Shown here: piece by piece, positions 34,915 to 43,512 of the stretch
How the letters are laid out: the number at the start of each line of letters is the position of its first letter
How positions within the stretch are numbered: position 1 is the stretch's first letter
Source of the DNA: a virus
Direction: 5' to 3' (one strand)
Virus record (IMG/VR): IMGVR_UViG_3300044547_000416
Location: 1-46,185 of that record
DNA length: 46,185 bases
Position numbers and translations under genes: made by a program
Notes under the pieces: model-generated
The model's database searches: none
The model's input: only the letters and a program-made list of their open reading frames with translations
What the model was told of the DNA's origin: nothing

Positions 34915-37107
34915 ATGAGTAAAAAGAAATTACTGTATGTTTGTCCCCACCTTTCTACCGGCGGACAACCTCAATACACTTACAAGCAGATAAAGCAATT
35001 TATCAATGATTACCAAATAGAAGTTGTTGAAATAAACAATAGCGGTGGAACTGCGTTTGTAGTACAAAAGAATAAAATTAAAGCATTAGTTCCTGTTCAT
35101 ACATTAGGGGATAACAGAGCAGAAATAATTGATATCATTAATACTTTCAAACCTGATATTATACATTTTCAGGAGATTCCACAACATGATTTATCAACTG
35201 ATATTTTAGATAGAATATTTTCGGATAAAAGAAAATATTTTATTGTAGCATCTACACATGGGTCTTTAACAAATCCTGAAGAAATAATTTACCATCCCGA
35301 TAGATATATTTTAGTATCCGAATGGAGTAGACAAAAGTTTATTGATACTGGTGTTGAAACTGATATATGGGAATATCCAATCGAAGAATATGTGTTTGAT
35401 AAAGCAACTGCACAAAAAGAATTAGGATTTGAATCTGATTGGAAGCATGTACTTAATGTTGGATTATTTGCACCAGGTAAAAATCAAGGTGAAGTATTTG
35501 CAATAGCAAGGCAATTAGAAAAATACAAAATTAAATTTCACTTTGTAGGAAATCAAGCTGGAAACTTTGAACATTATTGGGGAGATATAATGAAATACAA
35601 ACCTGATAATTGTATTGTTTGGGGAGAAAGAAATGATGTTGATACTTTTTACGCAGCATCGGATATGTTCTACTTTAGTTCTATAATTGAATTAAATCCG
35701 TTATCAGTTAAAGAAGCACTATCATACGGACTACCATCTATATTTAGAAAGTTACCAACTTATTTAGATACATACGATAATAATCCATTGGTTACATACA
35801 TTGGTGATGATTTAAAAGTTACTAAAAAAATTATATTAGAAACTTTACAACCTGAATTCAATGAGATACCGGGTTGGTTTGTTTATGATACTATGTATGA
35901 TGATATGGTTAAGAATGCTAAAGGTGGTGAAACTTTTGTTGAGTTGGGTTCTTGGTTTGGTAAGTCTACAAATTATATGGCAACTAAAATTAAAGAATCT
36001 GGTAAGGATATAAAATTCACAACAATAGATACATTTAAAGGAACTGCAGATGAAGGGTTGCATAATACAATAGTAAATGGGTCTTTTGATGGAGATATAT
36101 TTTATGAATTTATAGATAACACAATCATATCAGATAACTACGGAACATTTGATATCATAAAAGATACATCACATAATGCTACCAACCAATTTCAAAATAA
36201 CAGCATTGATTATATAATGTTAGATGGTGGGCATAGTTATGAGGATGTAAACGAAGATATAAAACTTTGGTATAATAAAGTAAAACCGGGTGGATATATT
36301 TCTGGAGATGATTATGGTGGTAGTTTCTTTCCTGGTGTTACTAAAGCAGTTGATGAATATTTTTATAATCAATGTGAAATTGGATTTAGAACTTGGAAAA
36401 TGAAAAAACCAAGAATACAAATAAAGCATTTATTAACAAGACCTGATGATGCTAGAGAAAGAGTAAGTATTCAATCATTAAAGCAATTATCAAAATACGG
36501 AATGGATTATGTACAAATGATAAATACTCCATACGAAGGATTAGCACCTGTTGAAAATTGTAGAAGACCTGAAAATGTTAGTAAAGATAATAAGCCGGGT
36601 GAATTATATCCGGGAGCAGGTATTGGATATATTACGGGTAGACACTATGGTTGTTATCTAGCACATAGAGGAGCTTTGGAATCTATTGATGATACAAATT
36701 ATGATTATACTTTAATATTTGAAGCAGATGCTTTTATTAATGTAGGTATTGAGGAGTTTGTTGAAATAGTACATAGAGCTTGTTTCATTTCACAAAGAGA
36801 TAATGTTTATTATATAGGATTCGCAAATAATCCTTCTTGGAATAGATGGGGAGTTGATGAACTATTTGCAAAAACTGATTTTAATCAAGACCTTGCACAT
36901 TGTTATTTAATTCCAAATCGACACAAACAATTCTATATGGATAGACTGGAGGATATTGGATGGGATGTTGGTGATTTATGGTACAACCATGTATTCTATG
37001 ACCATAGACATTTGAGATATACAACTAATAAAAATTATAGTAAGCAAGCTGAGGGCTATTCTTTATTAGATGAAAAAATAAAAAGTTGGAAAGAAAATTG
37101 GAACTAA
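34915..37107 (+). CDS. Trifunctional glycosyltransferase (GT4)-methyltransferase-glycosyltransferase (GT25-like)
   Basis: Three enzyme domains follow each other. Residues 1-315 are GT-B fold, GT4-like: KKLLYVCPHLSTGGQ at the start, then NVGLFAPGKNQ, and E-L-N-P-L-S-V-K-E-A as the donor-binding ExxxxxxxE motif. Residues 335-495 are a class I methyltransferase of the Methyltransf_24 type: GGETFVELGSWFGKS and IDYIMLDGGHSYEDV. Residues 500-730 resemble LPS glycosyltransferase family 25: KHLLTRPDDARERV, G-C-Y-L-A-H-R-G-A-L-E, and L-I-F-E-A-D-A-F (metal motif near 602). Together they could build a methylated glycan, on a virion protein or the host surface. The gene has a host-type promoter, and its stop overlaps the next start (TAATG). 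Confidence 0.8.
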   Translation: MSKKKLLYVCPHLSTGGQPQYTYKQIKQFINDYQIEVVEINNSGGTAFVVQKNKIKALVPVHTLGDNRAEIIDIINTFKPDIIHFQEIPQHDLSTDILDRIFSDKRKYFIVASTHGSLTNPEEIIYHPDRYILVSEWSRQKFIDTGVETDIWEYPIEEYVFDKATAQKELGFESDWKHVLNVGLFAPGKNQGEVFAIARQLEKYKIKFHFVGNQAGNFEHYWGDIMKYKPDNCIVWGERNDVDTFYAASDMFYFSSIIELNPLSVKEALSYGLPSIFRKLPTYLDTYDNNPLVTYIGDDLKVTKKIILETLQPEFNEIPGWFVYDTMYDDMVKNAKGGETFVELGSWFGKSTNYMATKIKESGKDIKFTTIDTFKGTADEGLHNTIVNGSFDGDIFYEFIDNTIISDNYGTFDIIKDTSHNATNQFQNNSIDYIMLDGGHSYEDVNEDIKLWYNKVKPGGYISGDDYGGSFFPGVTKAVDEYFYNQCEIGFRTWKMKKPRIQIKHLLTRPDDARERVSIQSLKQLSKYGMDYVQMINTPYEGLAPVENCRRPENVSKDNKPGELYPGAGIGYITGRHYGCYLAHRGALESIDDTNYDYTLIFEADAFINVGIEEFVEIVHRACFISQRDNVYYIGFANNPSWNRWGVDELFAKTDFNQDLAHCYLIPNRHKQFYMDRLEDIGWDVGDLWYNHVFYDHRHLRYTTNKNYSKQAEGYSLLDEKIKSWKENWN

Positions 37108-38255
37108 TGATATACGATAATTTAAAAAAGAATTTAAATAACATAATACAAATAAAAAACAAAGTAATTGTACACTTTGTTAGAGGACCTTTTGTTGAAG
37201 TAAAAGGAAATACAAATGCTGAGTATCGTATTGAATTTATAGATAGAAGTACTGGAAAAGTTATTCACACTGGAAACATAAAAAATAATATGTGGAGTAA
37301 GTGTAATATAGAATATTTTGTAAATTGGCAAATAAAGATATTCGAAAATGGAAAATTGTATGAGGAACATAACTACGATGCAAAAGGTAAACGAGTTTAT
37401 ATAGCTATGGATTCCAGAGCATTGGGAGATACATTGGCATGGTTTCCGTATTTTGAAGAATTCAGAAAAAAATGGGGATGTAAATTAATAGCATCAACAT
37501 TTATGAATGATATGTTCAAAGATGAATATCCAGATATAGAATTTGTAAGTCCTGGCTCTGGTGTTGAAAATATATACGCAATGTATGGAGTTGGATTATA
37601 TTATAAAGAAAATAATGAATATAATGAATATAAAAATCCAAATAACTTTAGAGAGCAAACAATGCAAAAAATGGCATCTGATATTTTAGGATTAGAATAT
37701 AACGAAGTTAGACCAAAGATAAAAAAGAGAGATGTTAAAATAGATAAACAATTAAAGCAAGTTTGTATTGGTGTATTTGGAACGGCTCAATCTAAATTTT
37801 GGAATAACCCAACAGGATGGCAAGATGTTGTAGATTGGTTAAATGGTAGAGGCTATACAGTTAAATTAGTATCTAAAGAGGGAGATGATTATATGGGTAA
37901 CAAACTACCAACCGGAATAGTTAAACACCCAGAAGGACCATTAGAATTGGTTATGGATGAAATGAAAAAATCTAAAGCATTTATAGGAATTGGTAGTGGG
38001 TTAAGTTGGTTAAGTTGGGCATTAGATGTTCCAACTGTATTGATTAGTGGATTCTCATATGATTGGGCTGAAATGCAGGATTGTGTAAGAATTGCGGCAC
38101 CTAAAGGTAAATGTGAGGGTTGTTTTAATAGGATTAGATTAGATGCTGGTGATTGGAATTGGTGTCCTGACCATAAGGGTACTCATAAACAATTTGAATG
38201 TACAAGAACAATCACATCGGATATTGTAATAAAAGAATTAGAAAAATTCTTATAA
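37107..38255 (+). CDS. Autotransporter-heptosyltransferase-like glycosyltransferase (GT9/TibC type)
   Basis: After an N-terminal beta-rich domain (1-95), KRVYIAMDSRALGDTLAWFPYFEEF opens a GT-B fold of the GT9/TibC type. The C-terminal half has IGIGSGLSWLSWALDVPTVLISG, the donor-site pattern of heptosyltransferases. Four cysteines, C336-x2-C339-x13-C353-x11-C365, resemble the iron-binding finger of bacterial autotransporter heptosyltransferases such as TibC, which glycosylate Ser on proteins. This makes protein O-glycosylation the best guess, possibly of a virion protein. I chose ATG 37107, which overlaps the previous stop in TAATG, over a TTG at 37086 that would lengthen the overlap. Confidence 0.75.
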   Translation: MIYDNLKKNLNNIIQIKNKVIVHFVRGPFVEVKGNTNAEYRIEFIDRSTGKVIHTGNIKNNMWSKCNIEYFVNWQIKIFENGKLYEEHNYDAKGKRVYIAMDSRALGDTLAWFPYFEEFRKKWGCKLIASTFMNDMFKDEYPDIEFVSPGSGVENIYAMYGVGLYYKENNEYNEYKNPNNFREQTMQKMASDILGLEYNEVRPKIKKRDVKIDKQLKQVCIGVFGTAQSKFWNNPTGWQDVVDWLNGRGYTVKLVSKEGDDYMGNKLPTGIVKHPEGPLELVMDEMKKSKAFIGIGSGLSWLSWALDVPTVLISGFSYDWAEMQDCVRIAAPKGKCEGCFNRIRLDAGDWNWCPDHKGTHKQFECTRTITSDIVIKELEKFL

Positions 38256-38270
38256 AAATTTAAAAAGAAT

Positions 38271-38279
38271 ATACTTATA
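38271..38279 (+). promoter_or_regulatory. Candidate late promoter box, variant ATACTTATA
   Basis: ATACTTATA differs from the common ATATTTATA by one base and lies 26 bases before the ATG at 38306. The same variant precedes the gene at 41168. Confidence 0.5.
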
Positions 38280-38305
38280 TATATAAACAATAAAAAACAT
38301 AAATT

Positions 38306-38701
38306 ATGGCAGAATTGGATAACATTCCACAAACACAAACAGTGGAATTAGCACAAGTTAAATTAGATGACAGTACTTTTGAAAAAATTAAAGAGTTGAA
38401 TGCTAGAGTTCAAAGTTTACTTTTAGAAGTAGGCTCTATATACATCAGAAGAAAAGAAATGGAAGCAGAAATTCTTAGAATGGCTGATGTATTGGAAACG
38501 CATGAAAGCGAAATTAAATCATCTAACATAAAATTAAATGATATGGCATCTGAAATTGATGACACATACCCTCAAGCAAGAATTAATATTGCAGATGGTA
38601 CTGTACAATATCAACCGGGTGCACCTACTAGAAAGCAACAACAAGCTGAACAAGCACAACAACAAAATGGAGCATCTGACTTCAAAGTAGTAAAAGATTA
38701 A
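38306..38701 (+). CDS. Coiled-coil protein B, paralogue of the gene at 34584, with Gln-rich tail
   Basis: The middle of this 131-residue protein is one long charged helix ending in a short beta part, alignable with coiled-coil protein A. It differs by a 20-residue N-terminal extension and a Gln/Ala-rich C-terminal tail (RKQQQAEQAQQQNG). Predicted as a coiled-coil oligomer, function unknown. Its copy lies on the other side of the glycosylation genes, so duplication and insertion are linked in this region. Confidence 0.7.
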   Translation: MAELDNIPQTQTVELAQVKLDDSTFEKIKELNARVQSLLLEVGSIYIRRKEMEAEILRMADVLETHESEIKSSNIKLNDMASEIDDTYPQARINIADGTVQYQPGAPTRKQQQAEQAQQQNGASDFKVVKD

Positions 38702-38707
38702 TCCCAT

Positions 38708-38716
38708 ATATTTATA
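38708..38716 (+). promoter_or_regulatory. Candidate late promoter box ATATTTATA
   Basis: Exact ATATTTATA, 21 bases before the ATG at 38738. Confidence 0.5.
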
Positions 38717-38737
38717 TGGTATAAGATATATCGTATA

Positions 38738-41116
38738 ATGCAAGGATTAGCAAAATTTTTAGTAGAATCAATATTATTGGAAGCGGAATCCATAAACAAG
38801 GTAATAGTTGTTTATTCGGGCCGCTTTCAACCTTTTCATAAGGGCCATTACGCAACTTATGAAAATTTAGTACGCAAATTCGGAAAGGATAGTGTATATA
38901 TCGGAACTTCTAATGTTACCGATTCAAAAAAATCTCCATTTAATTTTAAAGAGAAAAAAACAATAATGACAAATATGTTTGGTATTCCATCAAGCAAAAT
39001 TGTCAATATCAGAAATCCATATGCACCTGAAGAAATTCTAAATAAATACGATGAAGATACAACTGGTTTAATAGTTGTAGTTGGTGAGAAAGATGAGCAA
39101 AGACTTGGTGGTAAATATTTCACACCATATAAAGGTAAAGTAACCCAACCTTATTTAGATAGAGGATATGTTTATGCAGCACCCGCAGAATCAAACCCAA
39201 TTAGTGGTACTGATGTTCGTTATTGGTTAAGCGCTGGAAGCGCTGCTGATAGAAAGAAAAACTTTACAAAAGCATATCCAAAATTTGATGAGCAAATATT
39301 CAAATTAATTACTCTTAAGTTAAAGAGCTTAAAAGAATGTATTAATGAAGAAATTAAACTAAACGTAAAAGTTGGTGATACTTTATTGATGGGTAAATTC
39401 AAAAACAAAAAAGTAGTTGTTAAATCAATTGGTGAGGATGAATGGGGAATGCCAACAATCAATGGTAAAAAAGCAGTAACATTTAGAATCCCTAAAAAAG
39501 AGAATTTAAAAGAGATGGGACTTGGTGGTGGAGCTGGTGTGGGTTTGAGTTTACCTGGTGGATATATTAATGGAGCACCTGATACTAAAGATGTTAAAAA
39601 AAATAGTAAGAAACTTAACAACAAAGGAATGAGTGGATATGATGAGGTTGATGAAGATAATATTCCTGGTGGTTTAGCAAAAGGTAAAACCCTAATTGAT
39701 TTAGCTAAAAAATGGGATTCAAAAGGATACTATGACCCAAAACAATTTGCAGAAAAATATGTAAAACCTCAATTGATGAAGGGTATTAAAGTTGAAATGG
39801 AACATACAACTGATGTTCGTATTGCAACCGAAATAGCTATGGACCATTTATGGGAAGATATCAATTATTATGAAAAGTTAGCTAAAATTGAAAAACCAAT
39901 AAAAGAATCTTTATTAACAGAAGGTGGGGCTTATGGACATATGGCACATCCATTTGATATTGAAATGGGTTTAACATTTGGTGACCTTAAACAAATAGTA
40001 GTAAGAGCACTTAATGGTGATTTGGAATTAGCAAGAGAAAAGACTGATGGACAGGCATTAGCAATTAGTTGGGTAAATGGTAGATTGGTTGCAGCTCGTA
40101 ACAAATCTCACTTAAAAGATAAAGGAGTTGGTGCTATGACAATAGGACAAGTAGCCGATAAGTTTGCTGGTAGAGGTGGATTAACCGATGCTTACAACTT
40201 CGCTATGCAAGATTTATCAAAAGCAATTGCAGCATTATCCGAACCTCAACGTAAGAAGGTTTTTAAGGATGGTAGTTCGTTTATGAATTTGGAAGTAATA
40301 TACCCAACATCCGTAAACGTAATTCCCTACAATCAACCCCTATTAGTATTTCATGGTACTTTTGATTATGATATGGCTGGTACTATAATTGGACAAAATC
40401 AAGATGCAGCAAAAGTATTAGGTGGAATGATTAAGCAAGTAAATGCACATGTTCAATCTAAATATACAATACAGGGACCTCCAATGCAAACACTCCCTAA
40501 AACCGAACATCTTTCTAAATTACAAGGAAAGTATTTGGGAATGATTTCTAAACTACAATCTGAATTTGGATTAGCTGACTCGGATGGTGTAGCAGATTAT
40601 CATCAGGCATGGTGGACAAATTTTGTAGAAAAGGGAGCAAAGAAATTGGATGCACAACAAAAGATAGGCTTAATTAAAAGATGGGCTTTTTTAGATAAAA
40701 GTTTTCGTATAGGGGATATAAAGGATGATAAGATAAGAGCTTGGGCCGAACAAACGGATAAACAAGACCAACAAAAGATATCAAAACAAAACTTAATGAG
40801 ATTTGAGGAGATATTCTTAGGCGTTGGTGCAGATGTATTATCATTTATGACATCAGTATTAACTGCAAATCCTGCAGAAGCTACTAAACAAATGAAAGCA
40901 AAATTACAAAGTACAATATCTCAAGTAAAAGCAAGTGGTGACCCTAAAAAGATTGCAAAACTTAAATTAGAATTAAGTAGGATGCAAGCTTTGGGTGGAT
41001 TTGATAAAATTGTACCAAATGAGGGATTAGTATTCGTATATGGTGGAAACACTTACAAACTAACAGGTGCATTCGCACCGCTTAATCAGATTTTAGGCAT
41101 ATTTTTTGATTCTTAA
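38738..41116 (+). CDS. Nucleotidyltransferase (NadM/cytidylyltransferase-like) fused to a DNA/RNA-ligase-like domain
   Basis: The N-terminal domain has G28-R-F-Q-P-F-H34-K-G-H37 and I155-S-G-T-D-V-R161, the two signatures of the HxGH nucleotidyltransferase superfamily (NadM, cytidylyltransferases). A middle segment (about 355-385: MEHTTDVRIATEIAMDHLWED) resembles phage DUF5661. The C-terminal half has the ligase motif K435-T-D-G438, then F-M-N-L-E-V-I-Y-P, E762-G-L-V-F and Y-K774-L-T-G, as in RNA/DNA ligases. The combination suggests nucleic-acid end repair or NAD-linked chemistry. LLE-A (13-16) at the N-terminus and LTE-G (393-396) at the module boundary fit T4-type prohead-protease sites. 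Confidence 0.75.
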   Translation: MQGLAKFLVESILLEAESINKVIVVYSGRFQPFHKGHYATYENLVRKFGKDSVYIGTSNVTDSKKSPFNFKEKKTIMTNMFGIPSSKIVNIRNPYAPEEILNKYDEDTTGLIVVVGEKDEQRLGGKYFTPYKGKVTQPYLDRGYVYAAPAESNPISGTDVRYWLSAGSAADRKKNFTKAYPKFDEQIFKLITLKLKSLKECINEEIKLNVKVGDTLLMGKFKNKKVVVKSIGEDEWGMPTINGKKAVTFRIPKKENLKEMGLGGGAGVGLSLPGGYINGAPDTKDVKKNSKKLNNKGMSGYDEVDEDNIPGGLAKGKTLIDLAKKWDSKGYYDPKQFAEKYVKPQLMKGIKVEMEHTTDVRIATEIAMDHLWEDINYYEKLAKIEKPIKESLLTEGGAYGHMAHPFDIEMGLTFGDLKQIVVRALNGDLELAREKTDGQALAISWVNGRLVAARNKSHLKDKGVGAMTIGQVADKFAGRGGLTDAYNFAMQDLSKAIAALSEPQRKKVFKDGSSFMNLEVIYPTSVNVIPYNQPLLVFHGTFDYDMAGTIIGQNQDAAKVLGGMIKQVNAHVQSKYTIQGPPMQTLPKTEHLSKLQGKYLGMISKLQSEFGLADSDGVADYHQAWWTNFVEKGAKKLDAQQKIGLIKRWAFLDKSFRIGDIKDDKIRAWAEQTDKQDQQKISKQNLMRFEEIFLGVGADVLSFMTSVLTANPAEATKQMKAKLQSTISQVKASGDPKKIAKLKLELSRMQALGGFDKIVPNEGLVFVYGGNTYKLTGAFAPLNQILGIFFDS

Positions 41117-41135
41117 TTGTTTTCTTGATTTTGAT

Positions 41136-41144
41136 ATACTTATA
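41136..41144 (+). promoter_or_regulatory. Candidate late promoter box, variant ATACTTATA
   Basis: ATACTTATA lies 23 bases before the ATG at 41168 and would drive the packaging genes. Confidence 0.5.
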
Positions 41145-41167
41145 TATACAAATATATCGTATATAGT

Positions 41168-41851
41168 ATGGCAAAGGAATTCAATAAAAAGTTTATGCAT
41201 CCAACTCGTAGGAAGTTGGTGGATATGGTAATGCATGGTGCTGAATATGAAAAGGAATCATTTATTTCATTTTCTGGAGCAGATAAAGAAATTATAAAAC
41301 GTAAGGTTGGTGAAAAATGGACTGATGGTGATGGTAAGTCTTGGGAGCAATTAGAAGCTGGCAAAGTACAAACATCAGAGCTCGGTGATATAATGGCTGA
41401 AACAAGAGCTTATTTAGATAAGTTAAACACTTGTAAATCGGATAATTGCAAAACAATCAAAATAGGTAGAGTTGATAAAAAATTAATATCTAAGACAGGA
41501 TATTGTTTACATTGTCTTTCTTTAAGAGAAGCTCAAATTAAATATGATGGATTGTGGAAAGAATATGAAGATTATAAAATATATTCTAATATGATTGCAC
41601 ATGGTAAAGATGTAATTGCACAATTTCAACAAGCATATAATGATGCAAAGCAAACTTATGAAGTAGTTCAAGAAGATGGTAAAATTGAAACTTGGAGTAT
41701 GGAAAGAGATGTTAATGAATTGAAAGCGGAAATAATGATGGATATTGTTAATTTTGAAAAAGAAATAGAAGAAGTTACAAAATTAAGAAATGAGGCTTAC
41801 CAAAAATTAAAAGATAAAAATTACGATTTAGTAAGACCACTTAAAGATTAG
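41168..41851 (+). CDS. Zinc-motif coiled-coil protein, candidate small terminase subunit
   Basis: This 227-residue protein precedes the large terminase by one base, the place of T4 gene 16. Cys residues C89-x4-C94 and C113-x2-C116 suggest a zinc-binding site. The C-terminal half (about 120-220) is a long charged helix with coiled-coil spacing, as in ring-forming small terminases. No direct sequence match to gp16 is evident, so the assignment rests on position and architecture. If right, it recognises phage DNA for packaging and regulates the ATPase. Confidence 0.5.
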   Translation: MAKEFNKKFMHPTRRKLVDMVMHGAEYEKESFISFSGADKEIIKRKVGEKWTDGDGKSWEQLEAGKVQTSELGDIMAETRAYLDKLNTCKSDNCKTIKIGRVDKKLISKTGYCLHCLSLREAQIKYDGLWKEYEDYKIYSNMIAHGKDVIAQFQQAYNDAKQTYEVVQEDGKIETWSMERDVNELKAEIMMDIVNFEKEIEEVTKLRNEAYQKLKDKNYDLVRPLKD

Positions 41852-41852
41852 T

Positions 41853-43448
41853 ATGGCAACAGGTATAACACAAAAGAAATCTTTAAAAGAAATTATTGCA
41901 GAAGAATACAAAAAATGTGCGGTAGACCCAATACATTTTATGAAGAAGTATTGTATGATTCAACATCCTGTTAGAGGTAAAATACCATTTCAACTGTTTC
42001 CATTTCAAGAAAAGACTTTAACGGAATTCAAAAATAATAGATTTAATATAGTTCTTAAATCCAGACAAACTGGTATATCAACACTATCAGCCGGATTTTC
42101 TTTATGGAATATGCTGTTTAATAATGATTTCAATATATTAGTAATTGCAACAAAGCAAGATGTTGCAAAGAACTTAGTAACAAAGGTTAGGGTTATGCAT
42201 GAACTACTACCTAGTTGGTTAAAGAACGGCTCAATGGAAGATAACAAACTTTCCCTTCGCCTGAATAATGGCTCTCAAATTAAGGCTATTGCTAGTTCTC
42301 CTGACGCAGGACGTTCGGAAGCATTATCATTACTTATATTTGATGAGGCCGCATTTATTGATGATATTGATGAAATATGGAAATCGGCACAATCTACCCT
42401 TTCAACGGGTGGTGCTTGTATTGCATTATCTACTCCTAATGGTGTAGGTAACTGGTTTCATAAAACTTGGGTAGATGCGGAAGAAAGTAGAAATCCTTTT
42501 AACACTATTGAATTGCATTGGACTGTGCATCCTGAAAGAGACCAAAAATGGAGAGATTTACAGGAAGAATTATTAGGTAGAAAAGGAGCAGCTCAAGAAT
42601 GTGATTGTGATTTTATTTCATCTGGTGAAACTGTAATTGAACCAGAATTATTAATGTTCTATAAAGAAACATATGTAATACCACCAATTGAGAAAGGTGG
42701 ATTTGATGGAAACCTTTGGAAATGGGAACATGCTGATTATTCTAAATCGTATATGGTAGTGGCCGATGTGGCTAGAGGTGATGGTGCCGATTATTCTACT
42801 TGTCACGTACTTGATATTGTTAATTCAGTTCAAGTAGCTGAATATAAAGGTAAAATTGATACAAAGGATTTTGGAAATTTCTTAGTAGCACTTTCAACTG
42901 AATATAATGATGCTTTACTTGTGATAGAGAATGCAAACATTGGTTGGGCAACGATTCAGCAAGTAATAGATAGAGGATATAAAAACTTATTCTATATGAG
43001 TAAGGATTTGAAATATATTGATACTGAAAATCAAATGACAAATAGATATAGAGCCGAAGATAGAGGATTGGTAGCTGGATTTTCAACCACTTCTAAGACT
43101 AGACCTTTAATTATATCTAAATTAACCGATTATTTTAGAGAAAAATCAATTATAATTCGTTCATCTCGTTTAATAGATGAGTTATTTACATTTATCTATA
43201 TGAATGGTAGAGCTGAAGCAATGAAGAGTTATAATGATGACTTGGTAATGGCATTTTCAATTGGATTATGGGTAAGGGATACTGCACTTCGTTTAAGACA
43301 AGAGGGAATTGATTTAACTAAAAGTGCAGTAGGTGGAATTACATCAAATACTTATACTGGTATTTATGGTGGTGCAAATAGTATGGATGATGACCCTTGG
43401 AAAATGAGGGTTGGGGATGGATTTGAAGATTTATCTCAATGGTTGTAG
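41853..43448 (+). CDS. 17: Terminase large subunit (gp17-like)
   Basis: The packaging motor has an ATPase with Walker A K69-S-R-Q-T-G-I-S-T77 and Walker B L-L-I-F-D164-E165, followed by the coupling motif S-T-P-N-G (about 193-197). The nuclease domain has V-A-D305-V-A-R-G-D, V-I-E359-N-A-N and N-D462-D463-L-V-M-A, which are the expected acidic residues of the RNase H-like fold. At 531 residues it is somewhat shorter than T4 gp17. It is directly followed by the portal gene; the tail sheath and tube genes found here in T4 are absent. Confidence 0.94.
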   Translation: MATGITQKKSLKEIIAEEYKKCAVDPIHFMKKYCMIQHPVRGKIPFQLFPFQEKTLTEFKNNRFNIVLKSRQTGISTLSAGFSLWNMLFNNDFNILVIATKQDVAKNLVTKVRVMHELLPSWLKNGSMEDNKLSLRLNNGSQIKAIASSPDAGRSEALSLLIFDEAAFIDDIDEIWKSAQSTLSTGGACIALSTPNGVGNWFHKTWVDAEESRNPFNTIELHWTVHPERDQKWRDLQEELLGRKGAAQECDCDFISSGETVIEPELLMFYKETYVIPPIEKGGFDGNLWKWEHADYSKSYMVVADVARGDGADYSTCHVLDIVNSVQVAEYKGKIDTKDFGNFLVALSTEYNDALLVIENANIGWATIQQVIDRGYKNLFYMSKDLKYIDTENQMTNRYRAEDRGLVAGFSTTSKTRPLIISKLTDYFREKSIIIRSSRLIDELFTFIYMNGRAEAMKSYNDDLVMAFSIGLWVRDTALRLRQEGIDLTKSAVGGITSNTYTGIYGGANSMDDDPWKMRVGDGFEDLSQWL

Positions 43449-43465
43449 TGTTTTGATATTTTACG

Positions 43466-43474
43466 ATATTTATG
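43466..43474 (+). promoter_or_regulatory. Candidate late promoter box, variant ATATTTATG
   Basis: ATATTTATG differs in the last base from the common box and lies 38 bases before the ATG of the portal gene at 43513. Confidence 0.45.
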
Positions 43475-43512
43475 TTATATAATGTCAAAATAGAAAACTG
43501 ATAAAATAAATT

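Noticed and set aside
37086-37106. Upstream TTG start of the heptosyltransferase-like gene
   Set aside because: ATG 37107 overlaps the preceding stop as TAATG, the same coupling used before the gp25- and DNRLRE-type genes.
39220-39624. A 134-codon minus-strand open frame with hydrophobic, membrane-like sequence
   Set aside because: It lies wholly inside the nucleotidyltransferase-ligase gene; antisense of AT-rich, Lys-rich coding DNA commonly reads as Phe/Leu-rich.
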